Assembly: GCA_003117195.1 (NCBI GenBank)
Contig: BDSI01000052.1
Location: 683,501 to 747,500, forward strand
Source: Eudorina sp. 2006-703-Eu-15
Taxonomy: Eukaryota; Chlorophyta; Chlorophyceae; Chlamydomonadales; Volvocaceae
Length of the DNA: 64,000 nt
Direction: 5' to 3'
Below the pieces are notes generated by a model that made no database searches, was not told the origin of the DNA, and worked only from the letters and a program-made list of their open reading frames with translations. The translations under genes and the position numbers were made by a program. Positions within the stretch are counted from its first letter, which is position 1, and each line of letters starts with the position of its first letter. Shown here piece after piece: positions 37,701 through 49,700 of this stretch.

Positions 37701-40700
37701 CAACGGCGCCTTGTGAGCAGCAGCAGGGGCAGTGGGCGCATAGCTAACAAGGTGCGTTTGCTTGGCCACGTGCGCGGTTTGCCTGGTGTCAAACTTGTGT
37801 GGATGGCCCGGGTTCGGACGCCCTGGTGTGATAAGGCTGAGCGAGGAGTTTGGATGTCAACGCAGATGGCCAAGGGGCGGGAGGCCTGGGCTGCACATGC
37901 AAGCCCTTGATTGATCGACCTGCCCCTCATGCCGCTACCCAAAGGCTGGGGCCTTGGCTGCACACGCCAACCCGCGCATGACCGAACTGCCCCTGCTGCC
38001 GCGCGCCCTGTCTTGTGTGCGACGTGCTGCAGCACTCACTCGTCGGGGGTTGCAGCATGGGTCAACAGCGGCTGGCCTCACTAGCAAGCAACGGCGCCTT
38101 GTGAGCAGCAGCAGGGGGCAGTGGGCGCATAGCTAACAAGGTGCGTTTGCTTGGCCACGTGCGCGGTTTGCCTGGTGTCAAACTTGTGTGGATGGCCCGG
38201 GTTCGGACGCCCTGGTGTGATAAGGCTGAGCGAGGAGTTTGGATGTCAACGCAGATGGCCAAGGGGCGGGAGGCCTGGGCTGCACATGCGAGCCCTTGAT
38301 TGATCGACCTGCCCCTCCTGCCGCTACCCAAAGGCTGGGGCCTTGGCTGCACACGCCAGCCCGCGCATGACCGAACTGTCCCTGCTGCCGCGCGCCCTGT
38401 CTTGTGTGCGACGTGCTGCAGCACTCACTCGTCGGGGGTTACAGCATGGGTCAACAGCGGCTGGCCTCATTAGCAAGCAACGGCGCCTTGTGAGCAGCAG
38501 CAGGGGCAGTGGGCGCATAGCTAACAAGGTGCGTTTGCTTGGCCACGTGCGCGGTTTGCCTGGTGTCAAACTTGTGTGGATGGCCCGGGTTCGGACGCCC
38601 TGGTGTGATAAGGCTGAGCGAGGAGTTTGGATGTCAACGCAGATGGCCAAGGGGCGGGAGGCCTGGGCTGCACATGCAAGCCCTTGATTGATCGACCTGC
38701 CCCTCATGCCGCTACCCAAAGGCTGGGGCCTTGGCTGCACACGCCAACCCGCGCATGACCGAACTGCCCTGCTGCCGCGCGCCCTGTCTTGTGTGCGACG
38801 TGCTGCAGCACTCACTCGTCGGGGGTTGCAGCATGGGTCAACAGCGGCTGGCCTCACTAGCAAGCAACGGCGCCTTGTGAGCAGCAGCAGGGGGCAGTGG
38901 GCGCATAGCTAACAAGGTGCGTTTGCTTGGCCACGTGCGCGGTTTGCCTGGTGTCAAACTTGTGTGGATGGCCCGGGTTCGGACGCCCTGGTGTGATAAG
39001 GCTGAGCGAGGAGTTTGGATGTCAACGCAGATGGCCAAGGGGCGGGAGGCCTGGGCTGCACATGCGAGCCCTTGATTGATCGACCTGCCCCTCCTGCCGC
39101 TACCCAAAGGCTGGGGCCTTGGCTGCACACGCCAGCCCGCGCATGACCGAACTGTCCCTGCTGCCGCGCGCCCTGTCTTGTGTGCGACGTGCTGCAGCAC
39201 TCACTCGTCGGGGGTTACAGCATGGGTCAACAGCGGCTGGCCTCATTAGCAAGCAACGGCGCCTTGTGAGCAGCAGCAGGGGGCAGTGGGCGCATAGCTA
39301 ACAAGGTGCGTTTGCTTGGCCACGTGCGCGGTTTGCCTGGTGTCAAACTTGTGTGGATGGCCCGGGTTCGGACGCCCTGGTGTGATAAGGCTGAGCGAGG
39401 AGTTTGGATGTCAACGCAGATGGCCAAGGGGCGGGAGGCCTGGGCTGCACATGCGAGCCCTTGATTGATCGACCTGCCCCTCATGCCGCTACCCAAAGGC
39501 TGGGGCCTTGGCTGCACACGCCAACCCGCGCATGACCGAACTGCCCTGCTGCCGCGCGCCCTGTCTTGTGTGCGACGTGCTGCAGCACTCACTCGTCGGG
39601 GGTTGCAGCATGGGTCAACAGCGGCTGGCCTCATTAGCAAGCAACGGCGCCTTGTGAGCAGCAGCAGGGGGCAGTGGGCGCATAGCTAACAAGGTGCGTT
39701 TGCTTGGCCACGTGCGCGGTTTGCCTGGTGTCAAACTTGTGTGGATGGCCCGGGTTCGGACGCCCTGGTGTGATAAGGCTGAGCGAGGAGTTTGGATGTC
39801 AACGCAGATGGCCAAGGGGCGGGAGGCCTGGGCTGCACATGCGAGCCCTTGATTGATCGACCTGCCCCTCTGCCGCTACCCAAAGGCTGGGGCCTTGGCT
39901 GCACACGCCAGCCCGCGCATGACCGAACTGCCCCTGCTGCCGCGCGCCCTGTCTTGTGTGCGACGTGCTGCAGCACTCACTCGTCGGGGGTTACAGCATG
40001 GGTCAACAGCGGCTGGCCTCACTAGCAAGCAACGGCGCCTTGTGAGCAGCAGCAGGGGCAGTGGGCGCATAGCTAACAAGGTGCGTTTGCTTGGCCACGT
40101 GCGCGGTTTGCCTGGTGTCAAACTTGTGTGGATGGCCCGGGTTCGGACGCCCTGGTGTGATAAGGCTGAGCGAGGAGTTTGGATGTCAACGCAGATGGCC
40201 AAGGGGCGGGAGGCCTGGGCTGCACATGCGAGCCCTTGATTGATCGACCTGCCCCTCCTGCCGCTACCCAAAGGCTGGGGCCTTGGCTGCACACGCCAGC
40301 CCGCGCATGACCGAACTGTCCCTGCTGCCGCGCGCCCTGTCTTGTGTGCGACGTGCTGCAGCACTCACTCGTCGGGGGTTACAGCATGGGTCAACAGCGG
40401 CTGGCCTCATTAGCAAGCAACGGCGCCTTGTGAGCAGCAGCAGGGGGCAGTGGGCGCATAGCTAACAAGGTGCGTTTGCTTGGCCACGTGCGCGGTTTGC
40501 CTGGTGTCAAACTTGTGTGGATGGCCCGGGTTCGGACGCCCTGGTGTGATAAGGCTGAGCGAGGAGTTTGGATGTCAACGCAGATGGCCAAGGGGCGGGA
40601 GGCCTGGGCTGCACATGCAAGCCCTTGATTGATCGACCTGCCCCTCATGCCGCTACCCAAAGGCTGGGGCCTTGGCTGCACACGCCAACCCGCGCATGAC

Positions 40701-43700
40701 CGAACTGCCCTGCTGCCGCGCGCCCTGTCTTGTGTGCGACGTGCTGCAGCACTCACTCGTCGGGGGTTGCAGCATGGGTCAACAGCGGCTGGCCTCACTA
40801 GCAAGCAACGGCGCCTTGTGAGCAGCAGCAGGGGCAGTGGGCGCATAGCTAACAAGGTGCGTTTGCTTGGCCACGTGCGCGGTTTGCCTGGTGTCAAACT
40901 TGTGTGGATGGCCCGGGTTCGGACGCCCTGGTGTGATAAGGCTGAGCGAGGAGTTTGGATGTCAACGCAGATGGCCAAGGGGCGGGAGGCCTGGGCTGCA
41001 CATGCGAGCCCTTGATTGATCGACCTGCCCCTCCTGCCGCTACCCAAAGGCTGGGGCCTTGGCTGCACACGCCAGCCCGCGCATGACCGAACTGTCCCTG
41101 CTGCCGCGCGCCCTGTCTTGTGTGCGACGTGCTGCAGCACTCACTCGTCGGGGGTTACAGCATGGGTCAACAGCGGCTGGCCTCATTAGCAAGCAACGGC
41201 GCCTTGTGAGCAGCAGCAGGGGCAGTGGGCGCATAGCTAACAAGGTGCGTTTGCTTGGCCACGTGCGCGGTTTGCCTGGTGTCAAACTTGTGTGGATGGC
41301 CCGGGTTCGGACGCCCTGGTGTGATAAGGCTGAGCGAGGAGTTTGGATGTCAACGCAGATGGCCAAGGGGCGGGAGGCCTGGGCTGCACATGCAAGCCCT
41401 TGATTGATCGACCTGCCCCTCATGCCGCTACCCAAAGGCTGGGGCCTTGGCTGCACACGCCAACCCGCGCATGACCGAACTGCCCCTGCTGCCGCGCGCC
41501 CTGTCTTGTGTGCGACGTGCTGCAGCACTCACTCGTCGGGGGTTGCAGCATGGGTCAACAGCGGCTGGCCTCACTAGCAAGCAACGGCGCCTTGTGAGCA
41601 GCAGCAGGGGCAGTGGGCGCATAGCTAACAAGGTGCGTTTGCTTGGCCACGTGCGCGGTTTGCCTGGTGTCAAACTTGTGTGGATGGCCCGGGTTCGGAC
41701 GCCCTGGTGTGATAAGGCTGAGCGAGGAGTTTGGATGTCAACGCAGATGGCCAAGGGGCGGGAGGCCTGGGCTGCACATGCGAGCCCTTGATTGATCGAC
41801 CTGCCCCTCCTGCCGCTACCCAAAGGCTGGGGCCTTGGCTGCACACGCCAGCCCGCGCATGACCGAACTGTCCCTGCTGCCGCGCGCCCTGTCTTGTGTG
41901 CGACGTGCTGCAGCACTCACTCGTCGGGGTTACAGCATGGGTCAACAGCGGCTGGCCTCATTAGCAAGCAACGGCGCCTTGTGAGCAGCAGCAGGGGGCA
42001 GTGGGCGCATAGCTAACAAGGTGCGTTTGCTTGGCCACGTGCGCGGTTTGCCTGGTGTCAAACTTGTGTGGATGGCCCGGGTTCGGACGCCCTGGTGTGA
42101 TAAGGCTGAGCGAGGAGTTTGGATGTCAACGCAGATGGCCAAGGGGCGGGAGGCCTGGGCTGCACATGCAAGCCCTTGATTGATCGACCTGCCCCTCATG
42201 CCGCTACCCAAAGGCTGGGGCCTTGGCTGCACACGCCAACCCGCGCATGACCGAACTGCCCCTGCTGCCGCGCGCCCTGTCTTGTGTGCGACGTGCTGCA
42301 GCACTCACTCGTCGGGGGTTGCAGCATGGGTCAACAGCGGCTGGCCTCACTAGCAAGCAACGGCGCCTTGTGAGCAGCAGCAGGGGGCAGTGGGCGCATA
42401 GCTAACAAGGTGCGTTTGCTTGGCCACGTGCGCGGTTTGCCTGGTGTCAAACTTGTGTGGATGGCCCGGGTTCGGACGCCCTGGTGTGATAAGGCTGAGC
42501 GAGGAGTTTGGATGTCAACGCAGATGGCCAAGGGGCGGGAGGCCTGGGCTGCACATGCGAGCCCTTGATTGATCGACCTGCCCCTCCTGCCGCTACCCAA
42601 AGGCTGGGGCCTTGGCTGCACACGCCAGCCCGCGCATGACCGAACTGTCCCTGCTGCCGCGCGCCCTGTCTTGTGTGCGACGTGCTGCAGCACTCACTCG
42701 TCGGGGGTTACAGCATGGGTCAACAGCGGCTGGCCTCATTAGCAAGCAACGGCGCCTTGTGAGCAGCAGCAGGGGGCAGTGGGCGCATAGCTAACAAGGT
42801 GCGTTTGCTTGGCCACGTGCGCGGTTTGCCTGGTGTCAAACTTGTGTGGATGGCCCGGGTTCGGACGCCCTGGTGTGATAAGGCTGAGCGAGGAGTTTGG
42901 ATGTCAACGCAGATGGCCAAGGGGCGGGAGGCCTGGGCTGCACATGCAAGCCCTTGATTGATCGACCTGCCCCTCATGCCGCTACCCAAAGGCTGGGGCC
43001 TTGGCTGCACACGCCAACCCGCGCATGACCGAACTGCCCCTGCTGCCGCGCGCCCTGTCTTGTGTGCGACGTGCTGCAGCACTCACTCGTCGGGGGTTGC
43101 AGCATGGGTCAACAGCGGCTGGCCTCACTAGCAAGCAACGGCGCCTTGTGAGCAGCAGCAGGGGGCAGTGGGCGCATAGCTAACAAGGTGCGTTTGCTTG
43201 GCCACGTGCGCGGTTTGCCTGGTGTCAAACTTGTGTGGATGGCCCGGGTTCGGACGCCCTGGTGTGATAAGGCTGAGCGAGGAGTTTGGATGTCAACGCA
43301 GATGGCCAAGGGGCGGGAGGCCTGGGCTGCACATGCGAGCCCTTGATTGATCGACCTGCCCCTCCTGCCGCTACCCAAAGGCTGGGGCCTTGGCTGCACA
43401 CGCCAGCCCGCGCATGACCGAACTGTCCCTGCTGCCGCGCGCCCTGTCTTGTGTGCGACGTGCTGCAGCACTCACTCGTCGGGGGTTACAGCATGGGTCA
43501 ACAGCGGCTGGCCTCATTAGCAAGCAACGGCGCCTTGTGAGCAGCAGCAGGGGGCAGTGGGCGCATAGCTAACAAGGTGCGTTTGCTTGGCCACGTGCGC
43601 GGTTTGCCTGGTGTCAAACTTGTGTGGATGGCCCGGGTTCGGACGCCCTGGTGTGATAAGGCTGAGCGAGGAGTTTGGATGTCAACGCAGATGGCCAAGG

Positions 43701-46700
43701 GGCGGGAGGCCTGGGCTGCACATGCAAGCCCTTGATTGATCGACCTGCCCCTCATGCCGCTACCCAAAGGCTGGGGCCTTGGCTGCACACGCCAACCCGC
43801 GCATGACCGAACTGCCCCTGCTGCCGCGCGCCCTGTCTTGTGTGCGACGTGCTGCAGCACTCACTCGTCGGGGGTTGCAGCATGGGTCAACAGCGGCTGG
43901 CCTCACTAGCAAGCAACGGCGCCTTGTGAGCAGCAGCAGGGGGCAGTGGGCGCATAGCTAACAAGGTGCGTTTGCTTGGCCACGTGCGCGGTTTGCCTGG
44001 TGTCAAACTTGTGTGGATGGCCCGGGTTCGGACGCCCTGGTGTGATAAGGCTGAGCGAGGAGTTTGGATGTCAACGCAGATGGCCAAGGGGCGGGAGGCC
44101 TGGGCTGCACATGCGAGCCCTTGATTGATCGACCTGCCCCTCCTGCCGCTACCCAAAGGCTGGGGCCTTGGCTGCACACGCCAGCCCGCGCATGACCGAA
44201 CTGTCCCTGCTGCCGCGCGCCCTGTCTTGTGTGCGACGTGCTGCAGCACTCACTCGTCGGGGTTACAGCATGGGTCAACAGCGGCTGGCCTCATTAGCAA
44301 GCAACGGCGCCTTGTGAGCAGCAGCAGGGGGCAGTGGGCGCATAGCTAACAAGGTGCGTTTGCTTGGCCACGTGCGCGGTTTGCCTGGTGTCAAACTTGT
44401 GTGGATGGCCCGGGTTCGGACGCCCTGGTGTGATAAGGCTGAGCGAGGAGTTTGGATGTCAACGCAGATGGCCAAGGGGCGGGAGGCCTGGGCTGCACAT
44501 GCAAGCCCTTGATTGATCGACCTGCCCCTCATGCCGCTACCCAAAGGCTGGGGCCTTGGCTGCACACGCCAACCCGCGCATGACCGAACTGCCCCTGCTG
44601 CCGCGCGCCCTGTCTTGTGTGCGACGTGCTGCAGCACTCACTCGTCGGGGGTTGCAGCATGGGTCAACAGCGGCTGGCCTCACTAGCAAGCAACGGCGCC
44701 TTGTGAGCAGCAGCAGGGGCAGTGGGCGCATAGCTAACAAGGTGCGTTTGCTTGGCCACGTGCGCGGTTTGCCTGGTGTCAAACTTGTGTGGATGGCCCG
44801 GGTTCGGACGCCCTGGTGTGATAAGGCTGAGCGAGGAGTTTGGATGTCAACGCAGATGGCCAAGGGCGGGAGGCCTGGGCTGCACATGCGAGCCCTTGAT
44901 TGATCGACCTGCCCCTCCTGCCGCTACCCAAAGGCTGGGGCCTGGCTGCACACGCCAGCCCGCGCATGACCGAACTGTCCCTGCTGCCGCGCGCCCTGTC
45001 TTGTGTGCGACGTGCTGCAGCACTCACTCGTCGGGGGTTACAGCATGGGTCAACAGCGGCTGGCCTCATTAGCAAGCAACGGCGCCTTGTGAGCAGCAGC
45101 AGGGGGCAGTGGGCGCATAGCTAACAAGGTGCGTTTGCTTGGCCACGTGCGCGGTTTGCCTGGTGTCAAACTTGTGTGGATGGCCCGGGTTCGGACGCCC
45201 TGGTGTGATAAGGCTGAGCGAGGAGTTTGGATGTCAACGCAGATGGCCAAGGGCGGGAGGCCTGGCTGCACATGCAAGCCCTTGATTGATCGACCTGCCC
45301 CTCATGCCGCTACCCAAAGGCTGGGGCCTTGGCTGCACACGCCAACCCGCGCATGACCGAACTGCCCTGCTGCCGCGCGCCCTGTCTTGTGTGCGACGTG
45401 CTGCAGCACTCACTCGTCGGGGTTGCAGCATGGGTCAACAGCGGCTGGCCTCACTAGCAAGCAACGGCGCCTTGTGAGCAGCAGCAGGGGGCAGTGGGCG
45501 CATAGCTAACAAGGTGCGTTTGCTTGGCCACGTGCGCGGTTTGCCTGGTGTCAAACTTGTGTGGATGGCCCGGGTTCGGACGCCCTGGTGTGATAAGGCT
45601 GAGCGAGGAGTTTGGATGTCAACGCAGATGGCCAAGGGCGGGAGGCCTGGGCTGCACATGCGAGCCCTTGATTGATCGACCTGCCCCTCCTGCCGCTACC
45701 CAAAGGCTGGGGCCTTGGCTGCACACGCCAGCCCGCGCATGACCGAACTGTCCCTGCTGCCGCGCGCCCTGTCTTGTGTGCGACGTGCTGCAGCACTCAC
45801 TCGTCGGGGTTACAGCATGGGTCAACAGCGGCTGGCCTCATTAGCAAGCAACGGCGCCTTGTGAGCAGCAGCAGGGGGCAGTGGGCGCATAGCTAACAAG
45901 GTGCGTTTGCTTGGCCACGTGCGCGGTTTGCCTGGTGTCAAACTTGTGTGGATGGCCCGGGTTCGGACGCCCTGGTGTGATAAGGCTGAGCGAGGAGTTT
46001 GGATGTCAACGCAGATGGCCAAGGGGCGGGAGGCCTGGGCTGCACATGCAAGCCCTTGATTGATCGACCTGCCCCTCATGCCGCTACCCAAAGGCTGGGG
46101 CCTTGGCTGCACACGCCAACCCGCGCATGACCGAACTGCCCTGCTGCCGCGCGCCCTGTCTTGTGTGCGACGTGCTGCAGCACTCACTCGTCGGGGGTTG
46201 CAGCATGGGTCAACAGCGGCTGGCCTCACTAGCAAGCAACGGCGCCTTGTGAGCAGCAGCAGGGGGCAGTGGGCGCATAGCTAACAAGGTGCGTTTGCTT
46301 GGCCACGTGCGCGGTTTGCCTGGTGTCAAACTTGTGTGGATGGCCCGGGTTCGGACGCCCTGGTGTGATAAGGCTGAGCGAGGAGTTTGGATGTCAACGC
46401 AGATGGCCAAGGGGCGGGAGGCCTGGGCTGCACATGCGAGCCCTTGATTGATCGACCTGCCCCTCCTGCCGCTACCAAAGGCTGGGGCCTTGGCTGCACA
46501 CGCCAGCCCGCGCATGACCGAACTGTCCCTGCTGCCGCGCGCCCTGTCTTGTGTGCGACGTGCTGCAGCACTCACTCGTCGGGGTTACAGCATGGGTCAA
46601 CAGCGGCTGGCCTCATTAGCAAGCAACGGCGCCTTGTGAGCAGCAGCAGGGGCAGTGGGCGCATAGCTAACAAGGTGCGTTTGCTTGGCCACGTGCGCGG

Positions 46701-49700
46701 TTTGCCTGGTGTCAAACTTGTGTGGATGGCCCGGGTTCGGACGCCCTGGTGTGATAAGGCTGAGCGAGGAGTTTGGATGTCAACGCAGATGGCCAAGGGG
46801 CGGGAGGCCTGGGCTGCACATGCAAGCCCTTGATTGATCGACCTGCCCCTCATGCCGCTACCCAAAGGCTGGGGCCTTGGCTGCACACGCCAACCCGCGC
46901 ATGACCGAACTGCCCCTGCTGCCGCGCGCCCTGTCTTGTGTGCGACGTGCTGCAGCACTCACTCGTCGGGGTTGCAGCATGGGTCAACAGCGGCTGGCCT
47001 CACTAGCAAGCAACGGCGCCTTGTGAGCAGCAGCAGGGGCAGTGGGCGCATAGCTAACAAGGTGCGTTTGCTTGGCCACGTGCGCGGTTTGCCTGGTGTC
47101 AAACTTGTGTGGATGGCCCGGGTTCGGACGCCCTGGTGTGATAAGGCTGAGCGAGGAGTTTGGATGTCAACGCAGATGGCCAAGGGGCGGGAGGCCTGGG
47201 CTGCACATGCGAGCCCTTGATTGATCGACCTGCCCCTCCTGCCGCTACCCAAAGGCTGGGGCCTTGGCTGCACACGCCAGCCCGCGCATGACCGAACTGT
47301 CCCTGCTGCCGCGCGCCCTGTCTTGTGTGCGACGTGCTGCAGCACTCACTCGTCGGGGTTACAGCATGGGTCAACAGCGGCTGGCCTCATTAGCAAGCAA
47401 CGGCGCCTTGTGAGCAGCAGCAGGGGGCAGTGGGCGCATAGCTAACAAGGTGCGTTTGCTTGGCCACGTGCGCGGTTTGCCTGGTGTCAAACTTGTGTGG
47501 ATGGCCCGGGTTCGGACGCCCTGGTGTGATAAGGCTGAGCGAGGAGTTTGGATGTCAACGCAGATGGCCAAGGGGCGGGAGGCCTGGCTGCACATGCAAG
47601 CCCTTGATTGATCGACCTGCCCCTCATGCCGCTACCAAAGGCTGGGGCCTTGGCTGCACACGCCAACCCGCGCATGACCGAACTGCCCCTGCTGCCGCGC
47701 GCCCTGTCTTGTGTGCGACGTGCTGCAGCACTCACTCGTCGGGGTTGCAGCATGGGTCAACAGCGGCTGGCCTCACTAGCAAGCAACGGCGCCTTGTGAG
47801 CAGCAGCAGGGGGCAGTGGGCGCATAGCTAACAAGGTGCGTTTGCTTGGCCACGTGCGCGGTTTGCCTGGTGTCAAACTTGTGTGGATGGCCCGGGTTCG
47901 GACGCCCTGGTGTGATAAGGCTGAGCGAGGAGTTTGGATGTCAACGCAGATGGCCAAGGGCGGGAGGCCTGGGCTGCACATGCGAGCCCTTGATTGATCG
48001 ACCTGCCCCTCCTGCCGCTACCCAAAGGCTGGGGCCTTGGCTGCACACGCCAGCCGCGCATGACCGAACTGTCCCTGCTGCCGCGCGCCCTGTCTTGTGT
48101 GCGACGTGCTGCAGCACTCACTCGTCGGGGGTTACAGCATGGGTCAACAGCGGCTGGCCTCATTAGCAAGCAACGGCGCCTTGTGAGCAGCAGCAGGGGC
48201 AGTGGGCGCATAGCTAACAAGGTGCGTTTGCTTGGCCACGTGCGCGGTTTGCCTGGTGTCAAACTTGTGTGGATGGCCGGGTTCGGACGCCCTGGTGTGA
48301 TAAGGCTGAGCGAGGAGTTTGGATGTCAACGCAGATGGCCAAGGGGCGGGAGGCCTGGGCTGCACATGCAAGCCCTTGATTGATCGACCTGCCCCTCATG
48401 CCGCTACCCAAAGGCTGGGGCCTTGGCTGCACACGCCAACCCGCGCATGACCGAACTGCCCCTGCTGCCGCGCGCCCTGTCTTGTGTGCGACGTGCTGCA
48501 GCACTCACTCGTCGGGGGTTGCAGCATGGGTCAACAGCGGCTGGCCTCACTAGCAAGCAACGGCGCCTTGTGAGCAGCAGCAGGGGGCAGTGGGCGCATA
48601 GCTAACAAGGTGCGTTTGCTTGGCCACGTGCGCGGTTTGCCTGGTGTCAAACTTGTGTGGATGGCCCGGGTTCGGACGCCCTGGTGTGATAAGGCTGAGC
48701 GAGGAGTTTGGATGTCAACGCAGATGGCCAAGGGGCGGGAGGCCTGGGCTGCACATGCGAGCCCTTGATTGATCGACCTGCCCCTCCTGCCGCTACCCAA
48801 AGGCTGGGGCCCTGGCTGCACACGCCAGCCGCGCATGACCGAACTGTCCCTGCTGCCGCGCGCCCTGTCTTGTGTGCGACGTGCTGCAGCACTCACTCGT
48901 CGGGGGTTACAGCATGGGTCAACAGCGGCTGGCCTCATTAGCAAGCAACGGCGCCTTGTGAGCAGCAGCAGGGGGCAGTGGGCGCATAGCTAACAAGGTG
49001 CGTTTGCTTGGCCACGTCGCGGTTTGCCTGGTGTCAAACTTGTGTGGATGGCCCGGGTTCGGACGCCCTGGTGTGATAAGGCTGAGCGAGGAGTTTGGAT
49101 GTCAACGCAGATGGCCAAGGGGCGGGAGGCCTGGGCTGCACATGCGAGCCCTTGATTGATCGACCTGCCCCTCATGCCGCTACCCAAAGGCTGGGGCCTT
49201 GGCTGCACACGCCAACCCGCGCATGACCGAACTGCCCCTGCTGCCGCGCGCCCTGTCTTGTGTGCGACGTGCTGCAGCACTCACTCGTCGGGGTTGCAGC
49301 ATGGGTCAACAGCGGCTGGCCTCACTAGCAAGCAACGGCGCCTTGTGAGCAGCAGCAGGGGCAGTGGGCGCATAGCTAACAAGGTGCGTTTGCTTGGCCA
49401 CGTGCGCGGTTTGCCTGGTGTCAAACTTGTGTGGATGGCCCGGGTTCGGACGCCCTGGTGTGATAAGGCTGAGCGAGGAGTTTGGATGTCAACGCAGATG
49501 GCCAAGGGGCGGGAGGCCTGGGCTGCACATGCGAGCCCTTGATTGATCGACCTGCCCCTCCTGCCGCTACCCAAAGGCTGGGGCCTTGGCTGCACACGCC
49601 AGCCCGCGCATGACCGAACTGTCCCTGCTGCCGCGCGCCCTGTCTTGTGTGCGACGTGCTGCAGCACTCACTCGTCGGGGTTACAGCATGGGTCAACAGC
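25701..49700. repeat. Array zone 3: dimeric higher-order repeat (A/B, ~777 bp)
   Basis: Two monomer types alternate. Type A has CTCATGCCGC, CACGCCAACC, AACTGCCCCTG, GGTTGCAGC and CCTCACTAG. Type B has CTCCTGCCGC, CACGCCAGCC, AACTGTCCCTG, GGTTACAGC and CCTCATTAG. Alternation is nearly unbroken from about 26.7 to 32.95 kb and from about 35.3 to 49.65 kb. Between them (about 33.3-34.9 kb) the order slips, with hybrid monomers that mix A and B markers. Same-type copies are almost identical to each other, more so than A is to B, which is the mark of a higher-order repeat. Confidence 0.9.
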
